DNA from: Kibdelosporangium banguiense
GTDB lineage: Bacteria; Actinomycetota; Actinomycetes; Mycobacteriales; Pseudonocardiaceae
NCBI RefSeq assembly: GCF_017876405.1
Contig: NZ_JAGINW010000001.1
Span: 10,677,203 to 10,741,202, forward strand
Reading direction: 5' to 3'
DNA length: 64,000 nucleotides
Position numbers and translations under genes: made by a program. Under the pieces are notes generated by a model that was given only the letters and a program-made list of their open reading frames with translations, was not told the origin of the DNA and searched no databases. Below, piece by piece: positions 18,573-28,778 of the stretch (the stretch's first letter is position 1; every line of letters starts with the position of its first letter).

Positions 18573-18703
18573 AGCCAAAATCAGAGACGCGAGTACCCAG
18601 GTGACGACCAAATGTGACCTACGTGGACCGTCCAAAACCGACGAAACTCAATCGAATCCTCCACTTGCCAGTGGATTAGCGCGGAGGACTTGTCATGTCG
18701 ACG

Positions 18704-19050
18704 TTAGTGGCCGAGCCGTTTGAGTTCGCGCTCGACACCGCGTTCGGCTGCGATCTTGGCGACGTCAACTATGCTGCCGGTCTTTGTTGGCTCCAGTGCC
18801 CAGTTGGTCGATGACCTTGGCTGGCACCACGTAACGGATGCGGATGCGCACTGCAGGCAAACGTGGTAGTACGGTGCGCGGACACAGATCAGCTGGGGCA
18901 CAATGGCGTTCTCGGCGAGTGTGCGTCGGACTGGTCTGATGTGGACGGAACACTGGTTGCTGTAGCTCAATGATGATGTGTCGCCGAGGTACATGGCGAC
19001 GTGGTGGATTCCGGCTGGTCGTTTGGTCGCGTCAACGATGTAGGCTGGCC
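18704..19050 (-). pseudogene. Possible NlpC/P60-like remnant
   Basis: The minus frame gives PAYIVDATKRPAGIHHVAMY followed by LGDTSS. The segment IHHVAMYLGD is reminiscent of the His-containing strand of NlpC/P60 hydrolases. The downstream sequence does not continue the family pattern in one frame; pieces such as RIRYVVPAKVIDQL appear in another. Treated as decayed. Confidence 0.25.
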
Positions 19051-19053
19051 GGT

Positions 19054-19425
19054 GTGGTGGAGGTCCCAGAGCGACTGCTTGCGAAGCCGAGCTTCCTGAT
19101 CACGCAGCTCGCCGTGCACGCACACCGGCTGGCGTCGGAAGGCTTCGCCGAGGCGGGGGCGCGGGGGTACCACTACCGGATCCTGTCGGCGCTGCACGAG
19201 TTTGGCGCGGCGAGCCAGGCGGAGATCGGCCGGCACGGCAACATGGACCGAGGTGACGTGGTCGGGGCGATCAACGAGCCCGCCGAACAGGGATTCGTCG
19301 AGCGCACGCCAGACCCGGGTGACCGCCGCCGGAACATCGTGCCGCTCACCAAGGCGGGCGAGCGGCAACTGCACCGGCTGGACGATCTGCTCGGCCCACT
19401 TTCACCAGCGGACCGGCGGTATTGA
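19054..19425 (+). CDS. MarR-family transcriptional regulator, shortened C-terminus
   Basis: Starts at GTG 19054 (or 19057). It has 123 residues with a MarR winged helix: ITQLAVHAHRLASEGFAE, YHYRILSALHEFGAASQAEI, NMDRGDVVGAINEPAEQGFV and the wing RTPDPGDRRRNIVPLTKAG. The last helix ends abruptly at LSPADRRY. The downstream bases in the next frame would encode ALLTGLL-like residues, so a 1-base frameshift has probably removed about 10 C-terminal residues. The DNA-binding domain is whole. Target unknown. Confidence 0.75.
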   Translation: MVEVPERLLAKPSFLITQLAVHAHRLASEGFAEAGARGYHYRILSALHEFGAASQAEIGRHGNMDRGDVVGAINEPAEQGFVERTPDPGDRRRNIVPLTKAGERQLHRLDDLLGPLSPADRRY

Positions 19426-19465
19426 GCGCACTGCTCACCGGCTGCTCATCCATCACAACAAACTT

Positions 19466-19487
19466 GGTTTCAGCTGAGCTTGAAACC
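19466..19487. terminator. Hairpin after marR-like gene
   Basis: GGTTTCA (19466-19472) pairs with TGAAACC (19481-19487) across GCTGAGCT. It is placed between the MarR gene and the inhibitor gene. No U-tract is seen, so it is a weak terminator candidate. Confidence 0.35.
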
Positions 19488-19556
19488 CCTGGCGTGGGTT
19501 GTACGTGATTCGGTAATGTTGTTTTCAGAACATATTCCGATTGTTCGGGGGTTTCT

Positions 19557-19931
19557 TTGTTCAAGCCACGTGCAAAATCTGCGGCAGTTGTCACAATTCT
19601 TTCCCTTGGTGTGGCAATCGGCTTCTCGGGCACGGCTGCCGCAGCCGCCAAGCCGCGGGATCCGGGCGACGACTGCCGAGGGATCATCTGCCTCTACAAG
19701 CAGTACAACTACGGCGGTCCGCCGGTCACCTTCGACCCGTTTCGCCAGACCTACAAGGACCTGCCGGGCGACTACGTGCACAACGTCGGATCGTTCGTCG
19801 CGAACGCTCCCGGCTGTTTCATCCGCTGGACCGGCGGACGACAGAACCGCGAGGTGCACACCGGTGACCGCGACACCCACTACGGTCGCGGCTTCGGAAA
19901 ACTGATGGAAGCGGTCGGCAAGAACTGCTGA
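19557..19931 (+). CDS. Peptidase inhibitor family I36-like secreted protein
   Basis: A 124-aa protein. The start is probably TTG 19557, since a GGGGG site lies upstream and it gives a complete signal peptide (VVTILSLGVAIGFSGTAAAA). The mature part contains CRGIICLYKQYNYGGPPVTF, KDLPGDYVHNVGSFV, CFIRW and a final Cys. This is the beta/gamma-crystallin-like pattern of the I36 (SMPI) family of proteinase inhibitors from actinomycetes. It probably protects the mycelium against metalloproteases outside the cell. There is no partner gene nearby. Confidence 0.75.
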   Translation: MFKPRAKSAAVVTILSLGVAIGFSGTAAAAAKPRDPGDDCRGIICLYKQYNYGGPPVTFDPFRQTYKDLPGDYVHNVGSFVANAPGCFIRWTGGRQNREVHTGDRDTHYGRGFGKLMEAVGKNC

Positions 19932-20032
19932 TTTTGTGCCGGACGGGCCGGGATACGCACCGAAAGTGGCGTTGGGGGCACAAGGGACCCAGCGAATGCG
20001 GCGGATGGGACATAGTCGGTAGCCGTCGACCG

Positions 20033-20294
20033 TGCGCTTGCCGAAAACCTCATCCGCCCTGGTCAGCCCGGCTTGTGTCGCCGTCGCCGCGTCCGTCTCA
20101 AGAGCTGGCGATCCGCACGGCAGGATGACTGGCCGTGCTGCTGAGACTGGCCTACCTTGGCCTGACGAACACCTTCGCCCTGCTCCGTCTGCTCCCGATG
20201 AGCAACCAGGACAAGGACACCGAGATCCTCGCGTTGCGCCACCAGATCGGAATACTGCAACGCCAACTCGGCGACACCAGAGTGCGGTTCAGCC
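20033..20294 (+). mobile_element. Group B insertion sequence, 5' fragment
   Basis: The left end TGCGCTTGCCGAAAA lies at 20033. The transposase frame opens at GTG 20135 and is cut at codon 53 (DTRVRFS) by the group C end at 20295. The rest of the element is missing. Confidence 0.85.
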
Positions 20295-21488
20295 TGTGGG
20301 GTTTCAGAAGCCGGTCTCATGGGGCGTGACCTGCTTGTCAGGCAACTGCAGGTTCATATTCGTTGATCAAGCCGCCGAGGATCTGGCAGCGGCGAACCTG
20401 GGCATGACTCGGGTGGGGAACGGGGCGGTCTGGTCGTGGCGGCATGAGTTGCCGGGCTCGATGAGGGCGGCGCTGGTTGTAGTGGACGACATACCGTGCC
20501 AGCACGATGTGCAGGTGGCGTTCGCCGATGATCAGCAGTCGGTCGGTGACCTCGCGTCGTACTGTGCCGACGAATCTCTCGGCGTAGCAGTTCGCTCTCG
20601 GGCAACCGGGCGGGATCTTGACAACCTTGATGCCGGCGCTGGCGAAGACGCCGTCGAATGACGTGGTGAACTGCCCGGCCCGGTCGCGGATCAGGAACCG
20701 GAAGCCGTCAGCTCGGTCGCCCAGGTCCATCAGGAGATTGCGGGCTTGTAGGGTGGTCCACGGTCCGTCGGGATGTGTTGTGGTGCCGAGGATGTGGACG
20801 TAGCGGGTGGCGACCTCGAGCACGAAGAACACGTAGACCCGCTTGAGAGTGGCTGCGCAGTCCACGGTGAAGAAGTCGCAGGCCAGCATCGTGGTTGCCT
20901 GGGTGCGGCAGGAACTGCCGCCAGGACGTGTCCGAATCCCGGGTCGGGGCTGGCGGGATCCGCAAACGCTTGAGCACGCGGCGGACGCTCGATGCGGACA
21001 CGCGCTGACCGAGCTTGAGCAGCTCGCCCTGAATCCTGCGATGTCCCCAACCAGTGTTCTCTCGTGCCATTTGTTGGATCAGCGCGACGATGCTGCGGTC
21101 GATCGGAGGGCGTCCTGTCCGGTGGGGATAGGTCCGCTTCTTGGCCACCAGGCGACGGTGCCAGCGCAGGAGGGTGCCTGGTGTGACCGACCGCTGTCTC
21201 CGGAGCAGGCCGGGTAGTCGCCGCGCCAGTGCGGCGAGCACCGCGCGGTCGGCCCAATCCACGCGTGGACGGTGGGTTCGTGCGCCGCAGCACGGCGATC
21301 TCGTGCCGCAGGACGAGTAACTCCACGTCCTTGGATGCCGAGGACCGGCCGAGCAGGACGAGCCAGTCACTGAGCCGGATGAAGATCAGGTACAACAGTC
21401 GCAAGCCCACGCCACACGATCATGCCTCAGCATCAAAAGCATGGATCGCGCAGGTCACGACCTCGGCGCAGAGTTCTGAAACCCCACA
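20295..21488 (-). mobile_element. Group C insertion sequence, full length, inactive
   Basis: A 1194-bp element in reverse orientation. Its ends TGTGGGGTTTCAGAA (20295) and TTCTGAAACCCCACA (ending 21488) are a perfect 15-bp inverted repeat. The transposase gene is broken. Confidence 0.85.
20338..21410 (-). pseudogene. Group C transposase with two frameshifts
   Basis: Three frames join: codons 1-46 from 21410 (LRLLYLIFIRLSDWLVLLGR to LRRTNP), then RVDWADRAVLAALARRLPG onward to SWRQFL, then MLACDFFTVDCA to GGLINEYEPAVA ending at 20338. Breaks lie near 21270 and 20905. Catalytic Asp, Asp and Glu codons are all preserved. Confidence 0.85.
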
Positions 21489-21517
21489 GGTTGACACGTG
21501 GATCAAGCGCGGACGGG

Positions 21518-21763
21518 TCAGGGACGCAGGTTCACCAGCACGTCGGCCAGCGCGAGCAGGTCCTGGATGCGGAACGGCGAACGGCCGGCCGCCATCACCA
21601 CGAACGGATCCGGTTCCACCACGTCGGTCCAGGCCGCAGGCAGGGACTTCAACTCGCCGCGCTCATCGTGGAAACAGACCCGATCCTCACCCCAGTTGCT
21701 GCGGCGCGCCACGAACTCGAACTCCCGCCCGCGCAACGGGTGAAACGGATGCGTCACCCGCAC
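21518..21763 (-). CDS. DUF5372 (Y4bD/Y4pK-type) protein
   Basis: An 81-aa protein from ATG 21763. The sequence VTHPFHPLRGREFEFVARRS and NWGEDRVCFHDE, LKSLPAAWTDV, DPFVVMAAGRSPFRIQDLLA matches the small Y4bD/Y4pK family that is commonly encoded within transposable elements beside transposase genes. The function is unknown. A truncated copy lies at 31270-31357. Both sit next to a 3' piece of a DDE transposase gene. Confidence 0.75.
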   Translation of the reverse strand: MRVTHPFHPLRGREFEFVARRSNWGEDRVCFHDERGELKSLPAAWTDVVEPDPFVVMAAGRSPFRIQDLLALADVLVNLRP

Positions 21764-21810
21764 AAGTCGTTGCTCACCGGCACCATCGGGTGCATTCGAC
21801 GACTCGGTCC

Positions 21811-22120
21811 AACGCTTACGCCGAACGCTGGATCGGCTCTCTCCGTCGAGAATGCACCGACCGGATCCTCATCACCGGACAACGCCACCTACACCACGTA
21901 CTCGACACCTACGTCACCCATCACAACGCCGGGCGCAGCCACCAAGGCAACGGAATGCTTCTGCGCGCTCCCAACGACGAACCGAACACGGCCCCGTTCC
22001 CGGCCCGGATCGACACGATCCGACACCGCCAGTGTCTCGGCGGACTGCTCAACGAGTACCGACCCGCCGCATGAAAGTCCAGGCCAGAACCGGTAACCGA
22101 GTTTTCGACCAGGACAGGCA
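21811..22120 (+). mobile_element. Group D insertion sequence, 3' fragment
   Basis: Starts within the codons for the catalytic Glu motif (NAYAERWIGSLRREC), runs to the tail GGLLNEYRPAA (stop 22072-22074) and ends with the right repeat TTTTCGACCAGGACAGGC at 22103-22120. The 5' two thirds are absent. Confidence 0.8.
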
Positions 22121-22196
22121 CGCTCGACCGTTTGTGGCCACCGCTCGCCCACGCCGAGGTATCTTCCCAGGTCATACGGCCCGAATCAGCCGAGCC

Positions 22197-22304
22197 GTGC
22201 CTCCAGCCTTACCGGCCGGACTCCATTGCGGCAACGCGTACCCGGCAAACGGCAGCATCACGTGCCACGTGCCTCCAGCCCTACTGGCTGGACTCCATTG
22301 CGGC
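22197..22304. repeat. Two direct repeats of 36 bp, each with a stem-loop
   Basis: GTGCCTCCAGCC and then a GGACTCCATTGCGGC end occur at 22197-22232 and again at 22269-22304, 72 bp apart and differing at about four positions. Within each, CCAGCC pairs with GGCTGG or a close variant. No coding frame explains them. Confidence 0.65.
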
Positions 22305-22431
22305 CCGACGTGGCGGCCAGCCGGCGTTGATGGCGGCAGTTCGATAGTCCAGAATGATCGTCTTCGCGAACCAGCTCGACATCGAGGTGAACACCGACCG
22401 TGTGCAGCACGTCCGCAACCTTGCGCTTGCC

Positions 22432-22470
22432 GAAAACGTCATCCGTGCTGGTCAGATCCTGTCCGCTTCT
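22432..22470 (+). mobile_element. Isolated left end of a group B element
   Basis: TGCGCTTGCCGAAAACGTC followed by ATCCGTGCTGGTCAGATC equals the first 39 bases of group B copies. No transposase follows: the 3' end of the STAND gene starts at 22474. It is a solo end left by deletion. Confidence 0.75.
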
Positions 22471-22473
22471 GCA

Positions 22474-25400
22474 TCAGCTCCGTCGGCTCCCGGGGTGGTA
22501 GGTCAACCAGTAGAACCCATGCCCGCCGATCGCCACCAGACGGTTGTTGTCCAGCCACACATAGCTCCTCAGTTCGTCGTCAATGCGGAGTTTCGTGAGG
22601 CATGTCCAGTCGGCGCTGTCGAAGATTTGTAGTGTGCGGTCTGCTGACGTGGCAACGGTGACTGAACAATCCGGTGACCAGGTGCCGTTGTGTGCTGAAG
22701 TGGCTTTGTTGTGATCGGTGAACTCGGTCTCCTTTTTCCATGAGCTCGTGTTCCAGTACTGGATGGTTTTGTTGATGCGGACTGCAAGCAGGCGGCCGTT
22801 CGGTGTTATCTGAATGCCGTCCACCTGTTGGGCGAAAGCCAGAGTGGCGATGTTCTCCGCCGTCTTCGGTCGTACGACATATATAGTCTTCCCGGCGAGT
22901 ATGGCGAGCCATTGGCTGTCGGGTGCGATCTTCACGCTCACGCAGGCACCCCGTTTGGGGTCTGTCCTGGTCTGGTGCGCGAGCCGGTTGGTCATGGAGT
23001 TCGCCTCGGCCACCTGCCGGTCTACGATTCGCGGGCCTGGTTCGGCGACCTCGATGAACACCGGCGGTTGCCAGGTTGCCACGTCCCACACGATCACGCG
23101 GTCGTCGGAGTCTGTGACGCAGACCAGGTCACCGTTGGCAGTCATGTAGCCGATCCCCAGGTCCAGGGTGTGACGAAGTGATCGAGAGGTGTGCTCGCCG
23201 TCGTTTGGAGCGCGAACTTGGACCTCGGCGAACAGTTCAACGACCAAGGCTCCACCGGCCGTAGTTGCGAGACCGTAAACAGGATCGGAGAACTCCAGTA
23301 TCTCGTGAACTCTGGCGGAGGCGGTGTCGTAGACGGCGACGGATCTGGATCTCGCGGCCGCCAGCCAGGATCCGTCCAGTGCCGCGGCGAAAATCCTGGT
23401 CTCGTCGTCTACTGCCTTTCTGTCAGTGATCTTCCGGCGAGCCAGCGCGGGATTCCATAGTCGCACCGTTCCGTCAGTACTTGCTGAGGCCAGCGACAAC
23501 CCGTCAGGAGCGAAAGCGAGTTCGAAGACACTATCTCCGTGCCCTGAGATTTCGCGGATCGGACGCCACGAAGTGCTATTCCACAGCACGATGAATCCAT
23601 CCGCGTCGCCAACGGCGAGAGTAGTACTGTCCGGCGAGAAGACTGCGGCGGTGAGCTCTGTGAGATGGCGGAGAGTCCTGGGTGGGTTGGTGATCTCGTT
23701 CAGGTCGTGGACTTTCAGCCCGTCGTCGAAGGTTATCGCCCAGCGTTGGTCCGGGCTGATTGCCAGCCCGGTTTCGTCGAGCGACTCGATGGTCAGCAGG
23801 CCGGTATAGCTTCCGGACGTGAGATCCCATCGCTTCAGCCCTTCGTCGTCCAGGCTGAGCAGGCTTCCGTCCGGTGTCTCGGCACACTCTCTCAGTGGTT
23901 CGGGTGTCTCGATCGAGGTGAGCTGTTCTCCAGTCCCGACATCCCAGACGCGAAGTGTGTTGTCATTGCTCGTGCTCACGAACGTGCGGCCGTCGGCCAT
24001 GAAGCAGAAGGAGCACAGCCATTGAAGATGTCCACGCAGGACAGTGCGAACCTGCCAGGTTTCCGTGTCCCGCAACTCGATCGTGTTGCCATCGGCTTCT
24101 ACGGCAACGAACCGACCGTCGGGTGACACGACGATGTCGTCGGCGACGGTGTCCGCGATGTGCTGGATGAGGCGCCCGCTCGCTGGATGCCAGACTCGTA
24201 TGCCGTCGCTCGTGGTGGAAACCAGCCTCGTTCCGTCAGGGGTGAACGCGAAACAGACGTAGTCGTCGTGTCCGTTCAGGACGCGGATCAACGCTGGATC
24301 TGGCGGGTCAGGAAGGTCCCTGAGCGGTACGAGTCGTGGCAGCCCAGCGGTTTCGGCTTCGGCGGCGCGGCAAAGTTCTTCCAGCGCGGGGGAAGCGGGA
24401 AGCCGGTGGGCGAGTGCGCTGATCACGGCGTGGCTGGGAGTGCCGGGGACCAAGAGCTGGCCGAACTGGTCGAGGAACCTGCTCAGTTCCTGGGCGGCCG
24501 CGGTGTCCGCGAGTGCCAGGTCCGCAGCGACGGCGACCGAACCGAATGTCCGTATCTTCTCGATGACCCAGTGGGGTGCGGTGACCAGGGTGTGCAACTC
24601 GTCCGTCCGACCTGCGCCGCGCAGGTGATAAGTCAGTGTGCGCCACAGGTATTCGGCTGACTTGGACAAGGTCCACCACGGGACCGCACGCTCTTCGGTC
24701 ACCGTCGACACGGTCAGGGTCGACGCGATGGCGTCAAGCAGCACGTTGTGCAGTTCGGTTAGCCGGGTTGGACCGCATTCCTGGCGGAGACAGGTGCGGA
24801 TGAGGTGGTGCACTCGCAGGGTGGACCGGCCGGCGCGCCAAGTCACGAGGGACAGCTCGGCCAGGTCGTGAGTGAGCCGGAAGCTGTCCTCTTTGGACAG
24901 TCCTGCGGTCCGCTGCCACAGCAGCGCGGCCAGATTCAGCGGGATCTCCGTGGTCTCCGGGAAGATCGCCAGCTCGACGACCCGGTCCCGGTGGGCACCC
25001 AGCATTCCGAGCGACGATCCGAGCAACGCGGCCACTGTCCAGTCACGCCGTGCCGCTTCGGTGATATCCCGTACTGACGGGCCCAGCTCCTGCAGCCGCC
25101 TTAGCAGACGTGTTGCGGTGTAAGTGATGCCGGCACCCTCGCGGGCGGCACGGCGGAGGGCCGCGTTCGCGAGGGTAAGGGCAAGCGGCCACCTTCCGAT
25201 CCTCTCAAGAAGGTGCTTGCCCAGCTTGCGGGGGAGATCGGTGAGGCCGCCGGTCAGCAGCTCGCGCGCCTGCGCCTGGCTCATCTGGTCGACCTTGACG
25301 GTTGGCGCGTAGCGCAGCGGCAGGTCGGGGATCCCGGTGATGACCAGGAGGGTGTAGTTGTTTCTGACGTTCAGGTACGGGTCCACCTGCTCGGATGTCC

Positions 25401-25884
25401 AGACGTCGTCGACGATGAGCAGCGACCAGCCGGTTGGGGACTGGAGTTCCTTCTCGAGCCGAAGTCCGGCTTGCCGGGGGTTGGTTATGCCCGGTGGTTG
25501 CCCGCCGACTCGTGCGCTGGTGGTGTCGATGATCTCGGCGACTGCCGCGCGACCACGGACTTCCTGGCCCACGTCGACCCACTCGATCCGGCTGAACGCC
25601 GCCTTGACGTCATCGCGCGCGCAAACCTCGCTGACGAGAGCGGTCTTGCCGCAACCGGCTGCCCCGGTTACTTCAATGGTGAAGCCGCTCCGCCATTTCA
25701 GGCCCCAGCCCGACTGCATCAAGCTGTCCGTGAGCAGCAAGCGGACGATCGTGTCGGTCAGCTCCGGCCGGGGCACGAACCCGCCGGCGACGTCGAGCGG
25801 CGCGGGAGCACGCCGTCCTGACCCGCGCTTCCAGGGTGACATCAACTGACTCCAAGTGCTGGGGCTGGGATCCAGCCGTAGCAC
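22474..25884 (-). CDS. NB-ARC/WD40 STAND ATPase
   Basis: A 1136-aa protein, or 1122 aa if it starts at the internal ATG 25842. Residues 30-330 form an NB-ARC ATPase: Walker A GAAGCGKT (74-81), Walker B LLIVDDVW (155-162), a sensor-like TGIPDLPL (183-190) and the RWPLALTLANAALRR helix. A winged-helix/helical arm (330-540) is followed by WD40 repeats to the end (LNGHDDYVCFAFTPDGTRLV, DNTLRVWDVGTGEQL, DGTVRLWNPA). No N-terminal effector domain is present. The architecture matches Apaf-1-like bacterial STAND proteins used in signalling or anti-phage defence. It stands alone, with no visible effector gene. The 3' end abuts a solo IS end. Confidence 0.85.
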   Translation of the reverse strand: MLRLDPSPSTWSQLMSPWKRGSGRRAPAPLDVAGGFVPRPELTDTIVRLLLTDSLMQSGWGLKWRSGFTIEVTGAAGCGKTALVSEVCARDDVKAAFSRIEWVDVGQEVRGRAAVAEIIDTTSARVGGQPPGITNPRQAGLRLEKELQSPTGWSLLIVDDVWTSEQVDPYLNVRNNYTLLVITGIPDLPLRYAPTVKVDQMSQAQARELLTGGLTDLPRKLGKHLLERIGRWPLALTLANAALRRAAREGAGITYTATRLLRRLQELGPSVRDITEAARRDWTVAALLGSSLGMLGAHRDRVVELAIFPETTEIPLNLAALLWQRTAGLSKEDSFRLTHDLAELSLVTWRAGRSTLRVHHLIRTCLRQECGPTRLTELHNVLLDAIASTLTVSTVTEERAVPWWTLSKSAEYLWRTLTYHLRGAGRTDELHTLVTAPHWVIEKIRTFGSVAVAADLALADTAAAQELSRFLDQFGQLLVPGTPSHAVISALAHRLPASPALEELCRAAEAETAGLPRLVPLRDLPDPPDPALIRVLNGHDDYVCFAFTPDGTRLVSTTSDGIRVWHPASGRLIQHIADTVADDIVVSPDGRFVAVEADGNTIELRDTETWQVRTVLRGHLQWLCSFCFMADGRTFVSTSNDNTLRVWDVGTGEQLTSIETPEPLRECAETPDGSLLSLDDEGLKRWDLTSGSYTGLLTIESLDETGLAISPDQRWAITFDDGLKVHDLNEITNPPRTLRHLTELTAAVFSPDSTTLAVGDADGFIVLWNSTSWRPIREISGHGDSVFELAFAPDGLSLASASTDGTVRLWNPALARRKITDRKAVDDETRIFAAALDGSWLAAARSRSVAVYDTASARVHEILEFSDPVYGLATTAGGALVVELFAEVQVRAPNDGEHTSRSLRHTLDLGIGYMTANGDLVCVTDSDDRVIVWDVATWQPPVFIEVAEPGPRIVDRQVAEANSMTNRLAHQTRTDPKRGACVSVKIAPDSQWLAILAGKTIYVVRPKTAENIATLAFAQQVDGIQITPNGRLLAVRINKTIQYWNTSSWKKETEFTDHNKATSAHNGTWSPDCSVTVATSADRTLQIFDSADWTCLTKLRIDDELRSYVWLDNNRLVAIGGHGFYWLTYHPGSRRS

Positions 25885-25965
25885 GTGACCAGCCCGAAAT
25901 CAGCAGCCATTCGCGGTAATGTCTGGTAGCAGGGATTGATGGTGTGCCATTCGAAGCCTCCGGCC

Positions 25966-27141
25966 TGAACCGCTCGAAAAGTCGTAGCGCCTGGTCAGGC
26001 CATCAGATCAGGCGCTGAGACTATGTTCCAGTGATCGTGTCGCTGCTGTACCACCTACCTGACCCGACGATTGCTGTCCGTCCCCGCCGTGCTGCTACGC
26101 CAGGACAGCACCAAGAACGCTGAACTGCTCGTGCTCCGGCACGAGAACGCAGTCCTCCGCCGCCAAATCACTGGTCAAGTCCGGTACGAACCAACGGACC
26201 GTTTCTGGTTCACCGCCCTTTCCTCGCTACTCCCCCGCCACCGCTGGCACGCCTTCCCCGTCCAACCCGCGACGATCCTCGCCTGGCACCGTAGATTCGT
26301 CGCCTGGAAGTGGGACTACAGCGCACTCCGACAACGCACCGGACGGCCACCCACCCATGCAACGATCAAGAAGCTTGTCCTTCGCCTGGCCCGGGAAAAT
26401 CCACGCTGGGGGCACAGAAGGATCCAGGGCGAGCTCGTCGGGCTCGGACATCCGATCGCCGCATCGACGGTTGGGAAGATCTTGAACTCGGCCGGTATCG
26501 AGCCCGCGCCACGCCGAACTGGCCCTACCTGGAAACAGTTCCACGCAGGCTCACGGCATCATCACCGCGGACTTCTTCCACATCGACACCGCACTCGGCA
26601 AACGCTTGTATGCGCTGGTCTTCCTCGAACACGGCACACGTCGGCTACATATCGCCGGCGTCACCGCCCATCCGACCCAGGGATGGACCACGCAACAAGC
26701 CCGCAACCTCACCACCATCACCGACGGCCCTCAGGGCAAGCTCCAATTTCTGCTCCGCGACCGCGACACGAAATATTCAGGCAGCTTCGATGCCGTCTTC
26801 CAAGACGAAGACATCGACATCCTCACCACCGCACCCCAGGCACCGCGGATGAACGCCCACTGCGAACGAGTCATCAGAACCCTTCGCAGCGAAGTGTGCG
26901 ACCACGTTCTGATCCTCAATGAAGCACACGCGCGCGAGGTCCTCACCGAGTACCAGCGGCACTACAACCAGCACAGGCCACACCAAGCCCGAGAACAGCG
27001 ACCACCCGACCGTCACCAGCAGCCCGACCGAGCAGACAGCACCATTGCCCACACGCTGCGACGCACACACGTCCTCAATGGACTCACCAACGAGTACCAC
27101 TACGCGGCTTGACCTGCAGCGATGACTTTTCGAGCGGTACA
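25966..27141 (+). mobile_element. Group A insertion sequence, full length, inactive
   Basis: A 1176-bp element. The left end TGAACCGCTCGAAAAG (25966) has one change from the consensus; the right end CTTTTCGAGCGGTACA ends at 27141. It truncates an ArsR-like regulator gene on the right. Confidence 0.85.
26031..27112 (+). pseudogene. Group A transposase with frameshifts
   Basis: The start is GTG 26031. An early insertion in YHLTRR puts codons 8-15 out of frame, the frame from 26071 is open to TWKQF, and a deletion near 26545 shifts the core (HIDTALGKRLYALVFL onward to NEYHYAA). All catalytic motifs remain recognisable. Confidence 0.85.
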
Positions 27142-28092
27142 CCTGCACCTGCTCCGCCCCCAACCCGGCGACCTGCTCTTCCGGGACTGGCGCCGAACCG
27201 CGACGGCGGCGATCCGGCAGGCCGCGCTGGGCGACCGGCTGCGCCTGCTGCTGGCGCTCACCCCACCGGTCGGCTACTTCCCGGACTTCCTCAGCCAGCC
27301 AGGGTCTCGAGCACGGGCTGGAGGCCATCCGGACCACACCCAGGGGCTCCCTCGGCTACGACCTGCGGCACCTCGCCCAGACGCAACCATTGCCGGACAG
27401 CGCCGGCCGGCTCGCCAGCGGCGAGCCCGCCCTGCTCACCGAGCTCACCGACACCATGCGCACCTGCTACCACCTGGCGATCAACCCATACCGGCGCACC
27501 ATCGAGGCGGCCTTTGAGCGCGACCGGCAGCTCCGCACGCGTGCCCTGGCGAGCGGCGGGGTCGAGGGCCTACTGGCCAGCCTGGGCCCCACGATGAGCT
27601 GGAGCTCCGGCGAACTGCGATTACCCACGCACCGCCGCGACCAGGCACTGCACCTCAACGGGCGCGGCCTGCTGCTCGTCCCCTCCTACTTCTGCCTTCG
27701 CGGACCCGTGACCATGTTCGACCCCACGCTCCCGCCCGTGGTGGTCTACTCCGTGGCCAAGCAGCCCAATGCGCTGTTCACCCCCCCATCCAGAGCCCGG
27801 CGCACTCGCCGCGTTGATCGGCGCCACCCGTGCGACGGTGCTGGAGGAGATCTGCGGGTCCCCGACCACCACCACCATCGCCCGCCGGTTGGGAATCTCC
27901 GCCGGCAACGCCAGCCAGCACACCACCGTCCTGCGCCAGGCCGGCCTCATCACCAGCCACCGCGAACGCAACCGAGTGCTGCACCACGCGACCGCGCTCG
28001 GGATGGCCCTGCTCGACAACGACAGCCAGCGAGTCGGCCAGCCAGACATCGACGCCGCAACCCTGATCGGCACCGCCACGGCAGACGTCTAG
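27142..28092 (+). pseudogene. ArsR-like regulator, decayed paralogue of 10354-11346
   Basis: The first codons after the IS end read LHLLRPQPGDLLFRDWRRTA, matching the intact regulator from its residue 28 onward, so the IS removed the start. A deletion near 27298 and a frameshift near 27785 follow. The winged helix is still readable (ALAALIGATRATVLEEICGS, TTIARRLGISAGNASQHTTV). It ends TATADV at 28092. Confidence 0.8.
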
Positions 28093-28143
28093 CCTAGATC
28101 AACTAGGCCCATCAACTAGGCCCCTAGAACTTCGACATTTGAG

Positions 28144-28628
28144 TCAAGTTTTTCGGCGGCGTAGCACGAAGCAAGCGGCGATCAGGGCGATGAACGAGAC
28201 CTGCCCGGCGGCCAGGTGGACGGCGGCGTGCCAGCTGATCGACGTCGCCGGGAGCGACCCGACCGGGAAGCCGTTGCCCGGGTCGACGACGAACAGGCCG
28301 GCCGTGACCCAGCCGAGGCCGTACACGCGGACGAGGCGGGCCGCCCACCGGCCGCCGGGCCGCCCGGCGAGCACGCGACGCAGCCCGGTCGCGCCGGCGA
28401 CGTCAGCAGGCCGGCGAGCACGAAGTTCGCGATCTGCAGCCAGCCGAGCTCGCCGGTGCTCAGCTGGCTCAGCGGGTGGCGGGTCAGGTCGACCCCGGCG
28501 CGGGTGACGGCCTGGGCGAGCGACACGGTGGCCCAGAGTGGTCCGGCGGCGATCAGGCCGGCCAGCAGGGTGTGGGTGTCCGGGGTGACGGTCGCAGTGG
28601 TGGTGGCGGGGGCCGTGACGGTGGTCAT
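28144..28628 (-). pseudogene. DUF998-like membrane protein, one frameshift
   Basis: The frame from ATG 28628 encodes LLAGLIAAGPLWATVSLAQA, HPLSQLSTGELGWLQIANFV and LAGLL, typical of DUF998 multi-pass proteins (HPLS-LS-G--GW-Q). A missing base near 28411 shifts it. The second frame continues VAGATGLRRVLAG, YGLGWVTAGLFVVDPGNGFP and WHAAVHLAAGQVSFIALIAA. About 160 residues and four to five TM helices would result if repaired. It is divergent from the YCII gene. Confidence 0.7.
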
Positions 28629-28778
28629 CGGATCTTCCTTCGCTGATCAGGTCTGATTGCCTCATCCCCACGTCGATCCGGCCAATGTGACAGGGAACGG
28701 TAGGATTCCCTGTCGCGAGGCTCAGCCGACGACAGGGCACGGCACCCCGCCGCGCAAGTCGAGCGAAGGAGAAACCCC

